IMG/VR virus record: IMGVR_UViG_3300044638_001698
Span: 1-44,416 of that record
Strand: one strand, 5' to 3'
DNA length: 44,416 nt
Origin: a virus
This document shows positions 8,086 to 13,737 of this stretch, piece by piece. The position numbers and the translations under genes are program-made. Below the pieces are notes generated by a model. It did no database searches. It saw nothing but the letters and a program-made list of their open reading frames with translations, and was not told the DNA's origin. Each line of letters starts with the position of its first letter. The first letter of the stretch is position 1.

Positions 8086-8631
8086 ATGAATACAGTTTCA
8101 ACACAATCCGTGGCAGTAATCGCACCGGTTCAGTCAGTCGGTGATAGTCTGTCCAAGTTAGTAGGTGCACGCCGTGAATACATTGCAGGCATCAAGGTAG
8201 AAGGTAAGTCCTTGGGGGTTTACGCCGCTTGGATGTGCAAAACGTTCAACGTCACCGATGAGCAAGGGACAGTAATCAAACCTTGGTATGCTTTGACAGG
8301 CAAAGCGGCCACTGCGGTTCGGGAAGAATTCAAGGGTTTCAAGGATGATTTGATGGCCGCAGGTTACGCCGAAGGCGTAGAGTATGAATACTGGTCACGG
8401 GTAAAGAATGCAAGCGGCAGACCCAAAAAAGGCGGTTCGGTTCAAGGCGAAGCGGCAGACCCGATGGCCAAAACCCGCTCAGAGATTGGGACTATTATCA
8501 ACCGCATAAACAATGGCCGTGATGATAAGACCGAAGCGAGCGAGCGCATGATTGAAATCTACGAATTGATGTGCGAAGCATACGCCACACTCGGCGGGAC
8601 AGTTTCAGACCTTAAGACTGAAGCGGTCTAA
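8086..8631 (+). CDS. First early protein, function unknown (181 aa)
   Basis: This is the first gene after the 7981 promoter, so it is probably the earliest protein made. It is soluble, 181 residues, with a helix-rich middle (SLGVYAAWMCKTFNVTDEQGTVIKPWYALTGKAATAVREEFKGFKDDLMAAGYAEGVEYEYWSRVKNASG) and a lysine/glycine loop (GRPKKGG). The N-terminus is Ser/Val-rich. There is no clear helix-turn-helix, but the size, charge and order would fit a host-takeover or DNA-binding protein. The start at 8086 is the first ATG, preceded by a weak GAAGG ten bases away. A strong hairpin follows the stop within ten bases. I do not recognise the family. Confidence 0.75.
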   Translation: MNTVSTQSVAVIAPVQSVGDSLSKLVGARREYIAGIKVEGKSLGVYAAWMCKTFNVTDEQGTVIKPWYALTGKAATAVREEFKGFKDDLMAAGYAEGVEYEYWSRVKNASGRPKKGGSVQGEAADPMAKTRSEIGTIINRINNGRDDKTEASERMIEIYELMCEAYATLGGTVSDLKTEAV

Positions 8632-8639
8632 TTGAGCGG

Positions 8640-8685
8640 AAACCTAGGGGAAACCCTAGGTTTCTAACAAATTGTTAGATTTTTT
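8640..8685 (+). terminator. GAAA-tetraloop hairpin plus palindrome and T-run
   Basis: AAACCTAGGG and CCCTAGGTTT form a perfect ten-base stem around a GAAA tetraloop (8640-8663). It is followed directly by a second inverted repeat (8664-8678) and six T (8680-8685). The second hairpin plus T-run could itself terminate. This is probably a terminator or attenuator after the first early gene, since the next gene starts only ten bases later and no promoter is seen between. Confidence 0.65.
8664..8678. promoter_or_regulatory. TAACA/TGTTA palindrome in the leader of the 8696 gene
   Basis: CTAACA-AAT-TGTTAG, extended by one base on each side (8663-8679). It has the three-base spacing form of the family and ends 17 bases before the ATG of the next gene. 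Confidence 0.75.
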
Positions 8686-8695
8686 GGAGAATGAA

Positions 8696-8878
8696 ATGCA
8701 AAACCCTTTGACCCAAATTAAATTGTTTCACACGCCACAAACCCCCGATGAATTGACCGACATCTTGAATGGTATCGGTTCACCCGAAGAAGTCCGCATT
8801 GCATGGCAGGCGGCGGCGATGGCGACTAATCTCGCATGGCATATGGTTCAAACTGAATTGGATGCCCGACACGCTTAA
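8696..8878 (+). CDS. Small early protein, function unknown (60 aa)
   Basis: The ATG at 8696 is preceded by GGAG at a good distance, so it is preferred to the in-frame TTG at 8672, which lies inside the palindrome. The protein begins MQNPLTQIKLFHTPQTPDELTDILNGIGSPEEVRIAW and is predicted to be helical and acidic to neutral. A rho-independent terminator lies 20 bases after the stop. No domain recognised. It forms a two-gene unit with the 8086 gene. Confidence 0.65.
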   Translation: MQNPLTQIKLFHTPQTPDELTDILNGIGSPEEVRIAWQAAAMATNLAWHMVQTELDARHA

Positions 8879-8897
8879 CCCTTATCCTCTTAACCAC

Positions 8898-8921
8898 AGC
8901 CCGCTTTATGCGGGCTTTTTT
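8898..8921 (+). terminator. Rho-independent terminator of the first early unit
   Basis: AGCCCGC (8898-8904), loop TTTAT, GCGGGCT (8910-8916), then a run of T to 8921. Seven-base GC-rich stem with classic T-tail, ending the 8086-8878 transcription unit. Confidence 0.9.
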
Positions 8922-8928
8922 GCGTCTG

Positions 8929-8953
8929 CCCAATCTAACATTGTTAGATTGGG
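8929..8953. promoter_or_regulatory. Longest TAACA/TGTTA palindrome, 12-base arms
   Basis: Arms of twelve bases (CCCAATCTAACA and TGTTAGATTGGG) around one central T, a perfect 25-base palindrome. It lies eight bases after the terminator T-run. It is the most extended member of the family and could be a high-affinity operator or a DNA structure element. Confidence 0.8.
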
Positions 8954-8996
8954 TTTTGTTACGTTTGGGCTTTGTTACATTTTTGTTTCCCCGAAG

Positions 8997-9031
8997 GTTT
9001 CAGCTATACCAGTTCTTCGGGTGGGCGTAGC
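8997..9031. repeat. 35-bp direct repeat, copy 1
   Basis: Matches 9077-9111 at 34 of 35 positions (T9022 versus C9102). It begins GTTTCAGCTATACCAG. The copies are 80 bases apart, start to start, with a 45-base unique stretch between. Confidence 0.9.
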
Positions 9032-9076
9032 CACTTGCGCATACGAGGGAAAACGTAACAGAACAAAGCGGGCGAA

Positions 9077-9111
9077 GTTTCAGCTATACCAGTTCTTCGG
9101 GCGGGCGTAGC
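9077..9111. repeat. 35-bp direct repeat, copy 2
   Basis: Second copy of the repeat at 8997-9031. It is followed after eight bases by a palindrome of the TAACA/TGTTA family at 9120. There are only two copies and no array, so it is not CRISPR. Confidence 0.9.
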
Positions 9112-9119
9112 GACCAACC

Positions 9120-9131
9120 TAACATTTGTTA
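9120..9131. promoter_or_regulatory. TAACA/TGTTA palindrome in the gene-poor region
   Basis: TAACATTTGTTA, arms of five with two central bases, preceded by CC and followed by T. It lies about 50 bases upstream of the promoter-like sequence at 9183. Confidence 0.7.
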
Positions 9132-9182
9132 TGAAAAGCGGCGTTTTGTTACGCTTTGTTACGTTACGCTTTTCGTAAGTCC

Positions 9183-9213
9183 TTGATTCATAAGCTTTGT
9201 TATATGTTATAAT
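9183..9213 (+). promoter_or_regulatory. Possible promoter in the gene-poor region
   Basis: TTGATT (9183-9188) and TATAAT (9208-9213) with a 19-base spacer, slightly long. The -10 lies in one arm (9204-9219) of a 16-base inverted repeat whose other arm is at 9320-9335. No protein gene follows for 400 bases, so if active it would make a non-coding or long-leader RNA. Confidence 0.45.
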
Positions 9214-9335
9214 GTTATGCGAGCAGTATGGAAGTCCACCAAGTTCGAGCCGCTCAGCAAGTGCATAACAAAGCGCAGACTTTGTGCAAAACCATTTTGG
9301 CGACCCATATATATATACTCATAACATTATAACAT
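9204..9335. repeat. 16-bp inverted repeat with arms 100 bases apart
   Basis: ATGTTATAATGTTATG (9204-9219) is the exact reverse complement of CATAACATTATAACAT (9320-9335). The right arm overlaps three tandem ATAACATT units at 9321-9344. Both arms contain the TAACAT/ATGTTA core. Confidence 0.8.
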
Positions 9336-9344
9336 TATAACATT
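9321..9344. repeat. Three tandem ATAACATT units
   Basis: ATAACATT is repeated three times without interruption (9321-9328, 9329-9336, 9337-9344), following an alternating AT tract. Iteron-like, low melting. Confidence 0.85.
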
Positions 9345-9502
9345 ACACCCTTTTTTCCCCGCCAAGCCCCGTCGTTGTTGAATTGTTATATTTTTCCTAT
9401 TGTTACGAACCACCCTCAAAAACTGAACATTTGCCCCTTTTCTATAACATCACCCAACTCAAATTCCATAACAACACTTGCGCCAAACCTTGCCCGATAA
9501 AC

Positions 9503-9531
9503 TTGACATTCCCATAACAATGTGTTATAAT
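9503..9531 (+). promoter_or_regulatory. Consensus sigma-70 promoter with embedded palindrome (copy 1)
   Basis: TTGACA (9503-9508), 17-base spacer, TATAAT (9526-9531): a perfect consensus promoter. The palindrome ATAACA-ATG-TGTTAT (9514-9528) fills the spacer and overlaps the -10, so a protein bound there would block RNA polymerase. Twenty-seven bases (9515-9541) are identical to the promoter at 12551. It drives the 9625 onward gene series. Confidence 0.88.
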
Positions 9532-9576
9532 ATAAGCTGGTTGGGACAAAACGAAACGTAACAACCAAAAAACCCG

Positions 9577-9596
9577 AATCTAACAACTGTTAGATT
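9577..9596. promoter_or_regulatory. TAACA/TGTTA palindrome, nine-base arms, leader of the 9625 gene
   Basis: AATCTAACA-AC-TGTTAGATT, arms of nine around two bases. It lies in the untranslated leader, between the 9503 promoter and the ATG at 9625. Flanked by CGTAAC hexamers. Confidence 0.8.
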
Positions 9597-9624
9597 TGTA
9601 ACGTAACAAAACGAAAGGTACTTC

Positions 9625-9783
9625 ATGACACCATTTCTTTACATCATCGGCACTGCGCTTGCCATTGCTTTCACCCTGTTCGGTTGGAGTGGCGAAGGCA
9701 TCCTGCACAAAACCAGCCTCATCATCGGCGGCTTGTATTTCGGTCACATCATCACCGAAGCCCTGAACTACAAAGGAGACTAA
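9625..9783 (+). CDS. Small membrane protein (52 aa)
   Basis: The frame from ATG 9625 to TAA 9781-9783 encodes MTPFLYIIGTALAIAFTLFGW, then a short polar turn, a second hydrophobic stretch (TSLIIGGLYFGHIITEAL) and a polar end. Two transmembrane segments are likely, at about residues 3-20 and 32-46. It is the first gene after the consensus promoter at 9503. Small two-helix membrane proteins made early by phages often act on the host envelope or exclude other phages; no specific role can be read here. The stop TAA is the first TAA of the next palindrome. Confidence 0.7.
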   Translation: MTPFLYIIGTALAIAFTLFGWSGEGILHKTSLIIGGLYFGHIITEALNYKGD

Positions 9784-9793
9784 CAAATGTTAG
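9780..9793. promoter_or_regulatory. Start-embedded palindrome of the 9787 gene
   Basis: CTAACAAATGTTAG. The left arm holds the stop codon of the upstream gene, and the ATG (9787) lies in the right half. GGAG stands eight bases before the ATG. Confidence 0.85.
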
Positions 9794-10035
9794 AAAGCCA
9801 AACAAGTTTGTCATTGGAATGGAAAGAATGTATTGACTGCGGCGATGACGTACCAACTTCACGCTACCAAGCCTTTTGTATCTTCTGCGAGCGTGACCGT
9901 GAGCACAGCGCCCAGACCGAGCGCATGGGCTGGTGCATTGTTCAAGAGTACGGCAAAGGCCCATATCAGCTTGTTACACGTACTCAAGCACCCATAACCT
10001 TGAAGCAGACTAACCAGAAGGAGTTGCGGACATGA
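9787..10035 (+). CDS. Small zinc-binding-type protein (82 aa)
   Basis: The protein begins Met-Leu-Glu because its start codon lies inside the palindrome. Residues about 15-35 contain CIDCGDD and CIFCERD, two CxxC pairs 13 residues apart, like a small zinc ribbon resembling DksA/TraR-type C-terminal fingers. The rest is polar. It could bind DNA, RNA polymerase or another protein. Its stop overlaps the next start (ATGA at 10032-10035), so the two are coupled. Function unproven. Confidence 0.7.
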   Translation: MLESQTSLSLEWKECIDCGDDVPTSRYQAFCIFCERDREHSAQTERMGWCIVQEYGKGPYQLVTRTQAPITLKQTNQKELRT

Positions 10036-10187
10036 AGAAAGCGTTGATAGACAAAGTGTTGGAACAGATTGCCAAAGACATTGAAGCAGGGGATGTGACT
10101 GCGATTGCTGAGTTAATTGCAGATATACCCGACGACAAAGCGATGCACTTTTTACCCGAAGAACAATGGGAGAGCACCGATGACTGA
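10032..10187 (+). CDS. Small acidic helical protein (51 aa)
   Basis: The ATG at 10032 overlaps the preceding stop (ATGA). The product begins MKKALIDKVLEQIAKDIEAG and ends in an acidic tail (EEQWESTDD). It resembles the tiny acidic helical proteins common in phage early operons. The stop overlaps the start of the next gene by eight bases. No domain recognised. Confidence 0.6.
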   Translation: MKKALIDKVLEQIAKDIEAGDVTAIAELIADIPDDKAMHFLPEEQWESTDD

Positions 10188-10353
10188 GCACGACTACGAG
10201 AAAGCATTGAAGCTGATTGCGGCGGTGGAGATTGACCTGCGCCGATTCTTGTCGAATCCCGCCGAGTACCGAGCAGAGTACTTGGAGGACACGCATTGCT
10301 GTATCAGTCAGGTGATGAGCTTGTTGAACATTGAGCCAACCGAGGAGGAATAA
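10180..10353 (+). CDS. Small acidic helical protein (57 aa)
   Basis: I take the ATG at 10180 because it overlaps the end of the upstream gene; an in-frame ATG at 10117 would overlap it by more than 70 bases. The product, MTEHDYEKALKLIAAVEIDL onward, is helical and acidic, with CC at about residue 44-45. Its stop TAA forms the left arm of the next palindrome. Unknown function. Confidence 0.6.
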   Translation: MTEHDYEKALKLIAAVEIDLRRFLSNPAEYRAEYLEDTHCCISQVMSLLNIEPTEEE

Positions 10354-10362
10354 CAAATGTTA
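10351..10362. promoter_or_regulatory. Start-embedded palindrome of the 10357 gene
   Basis: TAACAAATGTTA, followed by G. The left TAA is the stop of the upstream gene and the ATG at 10357 is inside. GGAGG stands eight bases before the ATG. Twelve bases before the core are identical to those before the 10680 copy (GAGGAGGAA). Confidence 0.85.
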
Positions 10363-10524
10363 GATAAAGACACAGGGAAATGGGTGGTCACAGTATTCTT
10401 TAACCACGAACCATCGAGGATATATGGGCTATTCGATTCTGAAGAAGGAGCAATAGCGTGGGCTGAGTCCAACCGAGATGGTTGGGATGCAATGGTGGTG
10501 CAACAACTAAGGGAGGCAGTATGA
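10357..10524 (+). CDS. Small protein of unknown function (55 aa)
   Basis: It starts inside the palindrome (Met-Leu-Asp). The product, MLDKDTGKWVVTVFFNHEPS onward, has a strand-rich N-terminal half and a helical WAESNRDGWDAMVVQQL end. The pattern W-x-V-x-V-x-F followed by a D-S-x-E-x-A-x-x-W-A helix looks like a small alpha-beta domain. Its stop overlaps the next start (ATGA at 10521). Function unknown. Confidence 0.62.
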   Translation: MLDKDTGKWVVTVFFNHEPSRIYGLFDSEEGAIAWAESNRDGWDAMVVQQLREAV

Positions 10525-10682
10525 ACATAGAAGAAATGATAAACAAGCTAGAAAATTTGCAAGCCCTCATGGGTGAGATTGCGAATGCGGATTTTGCTAC
10601 CGCACACGACCTAGCCCTACCCGAAACATGGGCGAGTGTGGAGAAATACATCACTTACTTAAAACAATACGAGGAGGAATAA
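10521..10682 (+). CDS. Small helical protein (53 aa)
   Basis: The ATG at 10521 overlaps the previous stop and has GGGAGG seven bases upstream, so it is preferred to the in-frame GTG/TTG-type starts farther left. The protein (MNIEEMINKLENLQALMGEI onward) is helical and ends in an acidic YEEE tail. The stop TAA is the left arm of the next palindrome. Function unknown. Confidence 0.6.
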   Translation: MNIEEMINKLENLQALMGEIANADFATAHDLALPETWASVEKYITYLKQYEEE

Positions 10683-10691
10683 CAAATGTTA
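10680..10691. promoter_or_regulatory. Start-embedded palindrome of the 10686 gene
   Basis: TAACAAATGTTA followed by G. Same arrangement as at 10351: upstream stop in the left arm, ATG (10686) inside, GAGGAGGAA before it. Confidence 0.85.
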
Positions 10692-10886
10692 GAAAACCAA
10701 AACAACATCATCATGGTCGAGGTCAAGGACGTATACGGACAGGCCAAGATATACCCAGTATGCGGTGAGGCGCAAATCTTTGCGGCTATCGCAGGGACGA
10801 AAACGCTTTTACCCGAGGACATCAAGCGCATACAGATGCTTGGGTATGAGGTGAAGGTCAAGCAACCGAAGGAGATTAGGTTATGA
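10686..10886 (+). CDS. Small protein of unknown function (66 aa)
   Basis: It starts inside the palindrome with Met-Leu-Glu. The strand pattern IIMVEVKDVYGQAKIYPV, then a helix with TLLPEDIKRIQMLGYEVKV, suggests a small alpha-beta fold; similar sequences with LGYEV-V-x-x-P near the end are frequent in phage early regions, without function. Its stop overlaps the following ATG by four bases. Confidence 0.65.
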   Translation: MLENQNNIIMVEVKDVYGQAKIYPVCGEAQIFAAIAGTKTLLPEDIKRIQMLGYEVKVKQPKEIRL

Positions 10887-11200
10887 ACATACAGACAGCA
10901 AAACAAAACATGGCCTTGCGGCAATGGACGAACATAAACAAGAGCAGAGCCCACATGGAGGAGATGATTCTCAAGTTGATGGCAAACCCTGAGACTGACC
11001 CTGAGTATTTGGCGCAAGCCCATGCCATGTATTCGGATGTGTGTGCAAGGCTGAGTGCAATCAGCCATCATGTGGGCAACGTGATACGCACAGGTTCGAC
11101 CACAGGGTTGGAGATATACGAGCACAAATGTGTATGTGGGCATACGAGCAAGCAGATCAAAGGGCATACTTTTCGTTGCCCTGATTGTGGGATGTTGTGA
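10883..11200 (+). CDS. Protein with C-terminal zinc ribbon (105 aa)
   Basis: The N-terminal two-thirds is helical (AKQNMALRQWTNINKSRAHMEEMILKLMANPETDPEYLAQAHAMYSDVCARLSAI). The C-terminus has CVCGHTSKQIKGHTFRCPDCGML, two CxxC pairs separated by about 14 residues, a zinc-ribbon pattern common in nucleic-acid-binding phage proteins. The start overlaps the stop of the previous gene (ATGA). A DNA or RNA-binding role is likely, the target unknown. Confidence 0.7.
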   Translation: MNIQTAKQNMALRQWTNINKSRAHMEEMILKLMANPETDPEYLAQAHAMYSDVCARLSAISHHVGNVIRTGSTTGLEIYEHKCVCGHTSKQIKGHTFRCPDCGML

Positions 11201-11205
11201 GGAAC

Positions 11206-11217
11206 TAACAAATGTTA
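11206..11217. promoter_or_regulatory. Start-embedded palindrome of the 11212 gene
   Basis: TAACAAATGTTA, preceded by C and followed by T. The upstream stop is at 11198-11200, so here the palindrome is not needed for the stop codon but is still kept around the ATG. Confidence 0.8.
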
Positions 11218-11373
11218 TGTAGATACTACGTTACAGGGTGGTGCGGTAAGTTCAGCAACTGGGTTGCCGAGAGTATCGTAGCCAACAACATGAAGCTGGC
11301 GAAGGAGAGGTTCAAGGTAGCCAATCCATCGCTGAAGAAAATCAAGGCATACAAAACAACAGGAGGTGTGTGA
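11212..11373 (+). CDS. Small basic protein (53 aa)
   Basis: ATG at 11212 inside the palindrome, stop TGA at 11371-11373. The product MLCRYYVTGWCGKFSNWVAE onward is basic and ends KKIKAYKTTGGV. Two cysteines near the start. Too short for a domain call. Its final A overlaps the ATG of the next gene at 11373. Confidence 0.55.
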   Translation: MLCRYYVTGWCGKFSNWVAESIVANNMKLAKERFKVANPSLKKIKAYKTTGGV

Positions 11374-12338
11374 TGGGATACGCAACAATAATGAGAGTGC
11401 CGAGAGTGGACAACCACAGACACGCCAAGCAACTACACGACATCAGCAAACCGATTCGTGGGCGTTCGCCCGAGGTTCGCCCATTGGGTGACCGACGGGA
11501 TGTTGACAAGTACCACATACGCAAGAATGGCGAGGCGATTGAGTTGGTCTTGTACAAGACTCCGGTCATCACGTTCACGCCCGAGGAAGAAGTGGTGGTA
11601 TTCACCGATGGGTATGACACAGTATCCACACACCAATTCATCGCGCGTATTCTTGGTATCCCTGCGAGTGGACTGCGGGGCAAGACCGTGCTTGCCATCA
11701 ACGGCGTTAAAGTTGTGTTGAGCAACGGCGAGAAGCTACGCCTGAAGCGGGGCGGGGATGGGAATTGGCATCCTCTTAACCCGACCACGCAGTATGGCTG
11801 GAAGCTTGACCGCAAAGCCACGGCAAACGTGAGAGCCATCTACGCAGACTTTTACAAGTACCTGAAGGGGTTCGTGAATCTGCGCACCGAGAAAGCCAAG
11901 ACCAGCTATTACGCACCCGAGAAGGATTGCATCGTCGTGCCATTGGAGGAGTTCAAGAACACATGCGGCGGTCTTCTGCATATACGTGAGTATTGCTACA
12001 TGGACAAGCGTGGGGCGCAACACATAAATTACTCGCCGGTCAAGCCCGAGCAGTACAGAGAATCGGCTACCAAGTTCGAGCACTTGATTCGCCCCGACCA
12101 ACCCGAGGATGTCAAGCACACCAACTTCTACAAAGCGGCGTTGTTGCTGATTGCCAAGGCAGAAAGCGACAGGATGGACATGCGAGCCGACGAGACAATC
12201 GTGCAAGCCAATCACATCGTGCCCAAGCTGGACGAGATACTGTTTCAGTTCTACGCACACGATGTACTGGTGCGTGAGGTAATGCCGCAGGGCAAGGTGT
12301 CGAGTGGTAAGTACGACAAGTGGATGATTGAGTGGTAA
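11373..12338 (+). CDS. Conserved early protein, function unknown (321 aa)
   Basis: I choose the ATG at 11373 over the GTG at 11370 because AGGAGG stands seven bases before it. The protein is basic, with an N-terminal His/Arg-rich segment (RVDNHRHAKQLHDISKPIRGRSPEVRPLGDRR), a strand-rich middle (KNGEAIELVLYKTPVITFTPEEEVVVFTDGYDTVSTHQFI) and a long helical C-terminal half with YADFYKYLKGF and KAALLLIAKAESDRMDMRADE. The order suggests a bacterial- or phage-encoded structural or enzymatic protein, but I see no known active-site motif. It is the largest gene of the small-gene series under the 9503 promoter. Confidence 0.7.
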   Translation: MGYATIMRVPRVDNHRHAKQLHDISKPIRGRSPEVRPLGDRRDVDKYHIRKNGEAIELVLYKTPVITFTPEEEVVVFTDGYDTVSTHQFIARILGIPASGLRGKTVLAINGVKVVLSNGEKLRLKRGGDGNWHPLNPTTQYGWKLDRKATANVRAIYADFYKYLKGFVNLRTEKAKTSYYAPEKDCIVVPLEEFKNTCGGLLHIREYCYMDKRGAQHINYSPVKPEQYRESATKFEHLIRPDQPEDVKHTNFYKAALLLIAKAESDRMDMRADETIVQANHIVPKLDEILFQFYAHDVLVREVMPQGKVSSGKYDKWMIEW

Positions 12339-12350
12339 TAACAAATGTTA
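12339..12350. promoter_or_regulatory. TAACA/TGTTA palindrome in the leader of the 12361 gene
   Basis: TAACAAATGTTA followed directly by GGAGAAGGAA and the ATG at 12361. Here the ATG inside the palindrome is not used: its frame (Met-Leu-Gly-Glu-Gly-Asn-Asp) stops at once with TGA. The site sits between stop codon and ribosome site. Confidence 0.8.
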
Positions 12351-12360
12351 GGAGAAGGAA

Positions 12361-12546
12361 ATGATTGAGTTATCTATTGCAGAGATTGCATTGTTTGTCT
12401 GGGCCGCAGTCGCTACTGCCTACGCTTTTAAGTACAAGCACGAGGCGTACATGACCGAGTTCGTGTTGCGCAAAGTGATTGAGGACGAGAAGGTTCGCAA
12501 CCAACTGGTCGGAGAGTGGGAGAAGTTCAAGGCAAGTGAAGGCTAA
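12361..12546 (+). CDS. Small membrane-anchored protein (61 aa)
   Basis: The N-terminus, IELSIAEIALFVWAAVATAYAF (2-23), is one transmembrane helix. The rest (about 24-61) is a charged helix (KHEAYMTEFVLRKVIEDEKVRNQLVGEWEKFKASEG). It has a good GGAGAAGGAA ribosome site. The topology resembles a spanin-like or holin-accessory protein, but the early position argues against lysis; it could be an envelope-acting early protein. It closes the transcription unit ahead of the second consensus promoter. Confidence 0.65.
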   Translation: MIELSIAEIALFVWAAVATAYAFKYKHEAYMTEFVLRKVIEDEKVRNQLVGEWEKFKASEG

Positions 12547-12550
12547 TTAC

Positions 12551-12579
12551 TTGACTTATATGTAACAATGTGTTATAAT
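12551..12579 (+). promoter_or_regulatory. Sigma-70 promoter with embedded palindrome (copy 2)
   Basis: TTGACT (12551-12556), 17-base spacer, TATAAT (12574-12579). The palindrome TAACA-ATG-TGTTA (12563-12575) lies in the spacer and overlaps the -10. Bases 12563-12589 are identical to 9515-9541, although the flanks differ. It drives the MoxR/vWA cassette starting at 12661. Confidence 0.87.
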
Positions 12580-12627
12580 ATAAGCTGGTATGGAGAAGTG
12601 TTTTCGTGTGTAAGTTTTTTCAACAAA

Positions 12628-12643
12628 CCTAACAAATGTTAGG
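12628..12643. promoter_or_regulatory. TAACA/TGTTA palindrome in the leader of the MoxR gene
   Basis: CCTAACA-AA-TGTTAGG, arms of seven. It lies between the 12551 promoter and the ribosome site GAGGAG of the MoxR gene. The embedded ATG is not the gene start. Confidence 0.82.
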
Positions 12644-12660
12644 AATCAGAGGAGTTAGAA

Positions 12661-13737
12661 ATGTCAGAAGTTAAATTTGGTAAGACCGTGACCCTGAAGC
12701 AAGCCGCGACATTGATTCGCACCAACCCTGAGACTCGGTTCTTGTTGCGTGGTGAGCCCGGCATCGGGAAATCTTCCCTGTTGGAGAACATCGCTGGTGA
12801 GCTGGGTTATGAATATGCGTATATCGACGTACCCAATATGGACTTGGGCGACATCGCAATGCCTGTGATCGACCACGACACCAAGACCACTAGGTATTAC
12901 CCTAATGCTCGGTTCAAATTGCATGAGAAGAAACCCTTAGTCATCATGCTCGACGAGTTCACCAAGGGTGCTGACCCTGTGAAGAACATGCTTCACCCCA
13001 TGCTTGAGAAGGCCAACCCCCGACTCGGTGACATCCCCCTGCCAAGCAAAGGCGACCAACAGACCATTGTGTTTCTGACTGGCAACCTGAGCACCGACGG
13101 CGTGGGCGACAGCTTGAAGTCGCACAGTATGAATCGTTTGGTTCCCCTGACGATTGGCAAGCCGACTGCGGATGAATGGATTGAGTGGGCGATTGGCAAG
13201 GGCATCGAGCCCGAAGTGATTGCTTGGGTCAACCGTTTTCCCCATGTGCTCGCAAGCTACACCGATGGTGGGCAGAACGACAACCCCTACATCTTCAACC
13301 CCAAGAAGCCACAGACTGCGTTCGTGTCTCCACGTTCGCTGGAAACTGCAAGCAACATTGTCCGGACTCGCAAGCAGAACGACCCTGACTCTGTGATTGC
13401 GGCGTTGACTGGTGCGATTGGTGAGAGTGGTTCGCGTGACATGCAAGCGTACATCGAGTTCGCTGACCAACTGCCAACGTGGGAAGCAACCATCAAAGAC
13501 CCTAAGCATACGAAGATACCAACAAGCCCCGGCGCTTGTGCCATTGTGGTGTTCGGTGCTATCACACGTATCGAGAAAGACACCATCGCCCCATTCATGG
13601 AGTACTTGGAACGGTTCGATGCCGAGTGGCAAGCAGTGTTCGCTATCAACATTGCCAAGACCAAGGAGAAGCAGAGCATTGCGTTCAGCGCGAAGGCGTT
13701 TGCTGACTGGGTTGCGAAGAATCAAGACCTGCTGTGA
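12661..13737 (+). CDS. MoxR-type AAA+ ATPase (358 aa)
   Basis: Walker A is GEPGIGKSS (31-39), Walker B is VIMLDEF (94-100), and sensor 1 is TGN (140-142), after a helical segment PVKNMLHPMLEKANPRLGDIPL that matches the MoxR insert carrying pore and inter-subunit contacts. The N139-S-rich stretch and N-R-L (about 157-159) fit the arginine-finger region. MoxR ATPases act with von Willebrand factor A partners as chaperones or in metal insertion. The downstream metallopeptidase-vWA gene makes that pairing likely here. The gene has its own promoter and palindrome and a good GAGGAG site. Length is usual for the family. Confidence 0.88.
   Translation: MSEVKFGKTVTLKQAATLIRTNPETRFLLRGEPGIGKSSLLENIAGELGYEYAYIDVPNMDLGDIAMPVIDHDTKTTRYYPNARFKLHEKKPLVIMLDEFTKGADPVKNMLHPMLEKANPRLGDIPLPSKGDQQTIVFLTGNLSTDGVGDSLKSHSMNRLVPLTIGKPTADEWIEWAIGKGIEPEVIAWVNRFPHVLASYTDGGQNDNPYIFNPKKPQTAFVSPRSLETASNIVRTRKQNDPDSVIAALTGAIGESGSRDMQAYIEFADQLPTWEATIKDPKHTKIPTSPGACAIVVFGAITRIEKDTIAPFMEYLERFDAEWQAVFAINIAKTKEKQSIAFSAKAFADWVAKNQDLL

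Larger units (their letters stand above)
8954..9502. other. Gene-poor, repeat-rich region; candidate control or replication region
   Basis: About 550 bases with no supportable gene. It is rich in the hexamer GTTACG or its complement CGTAAC (near 8959, 9055, 9149, 9159, 9164, 9404, with more at 9556 and 9601). It holds two 35-bp direct repeats, a 16-bp inverted repeat, an alternating AT tract (9308-9317), three tandem ATAACATT units, and one promoter-like sequence. AT-rich, iteron-like composition would suit an origin or a transcription control region. A hairpin at 9262-9288 (TGCA-CAAAG stem, with a bulge) could belong to a short untranslated RNA. Origin function is inference only. Confidence 0.55.

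Noticed and set aside
8769-9110. 113-residue plus-strand frame
   Set aside because: It runs through the 8696 gene, a terminator, a palindrome and both direct repeats, so it is accidental.
8997-9111. Two direct repeats with a 45-base spacer, as a mini CRISPR array
   Set aside because: Only two copies with one mismatch, no further spacer, no cas1/cas2. The nearby Cas4-like protein is 13 kb away and belongs to replication.
9240-9262. GTTCGAGCC motif resembling a tRNA T-loop
   Set aside because: No acceptor stem, D-arm or anticodon arm at the right distances; the flanking bases do not pair.
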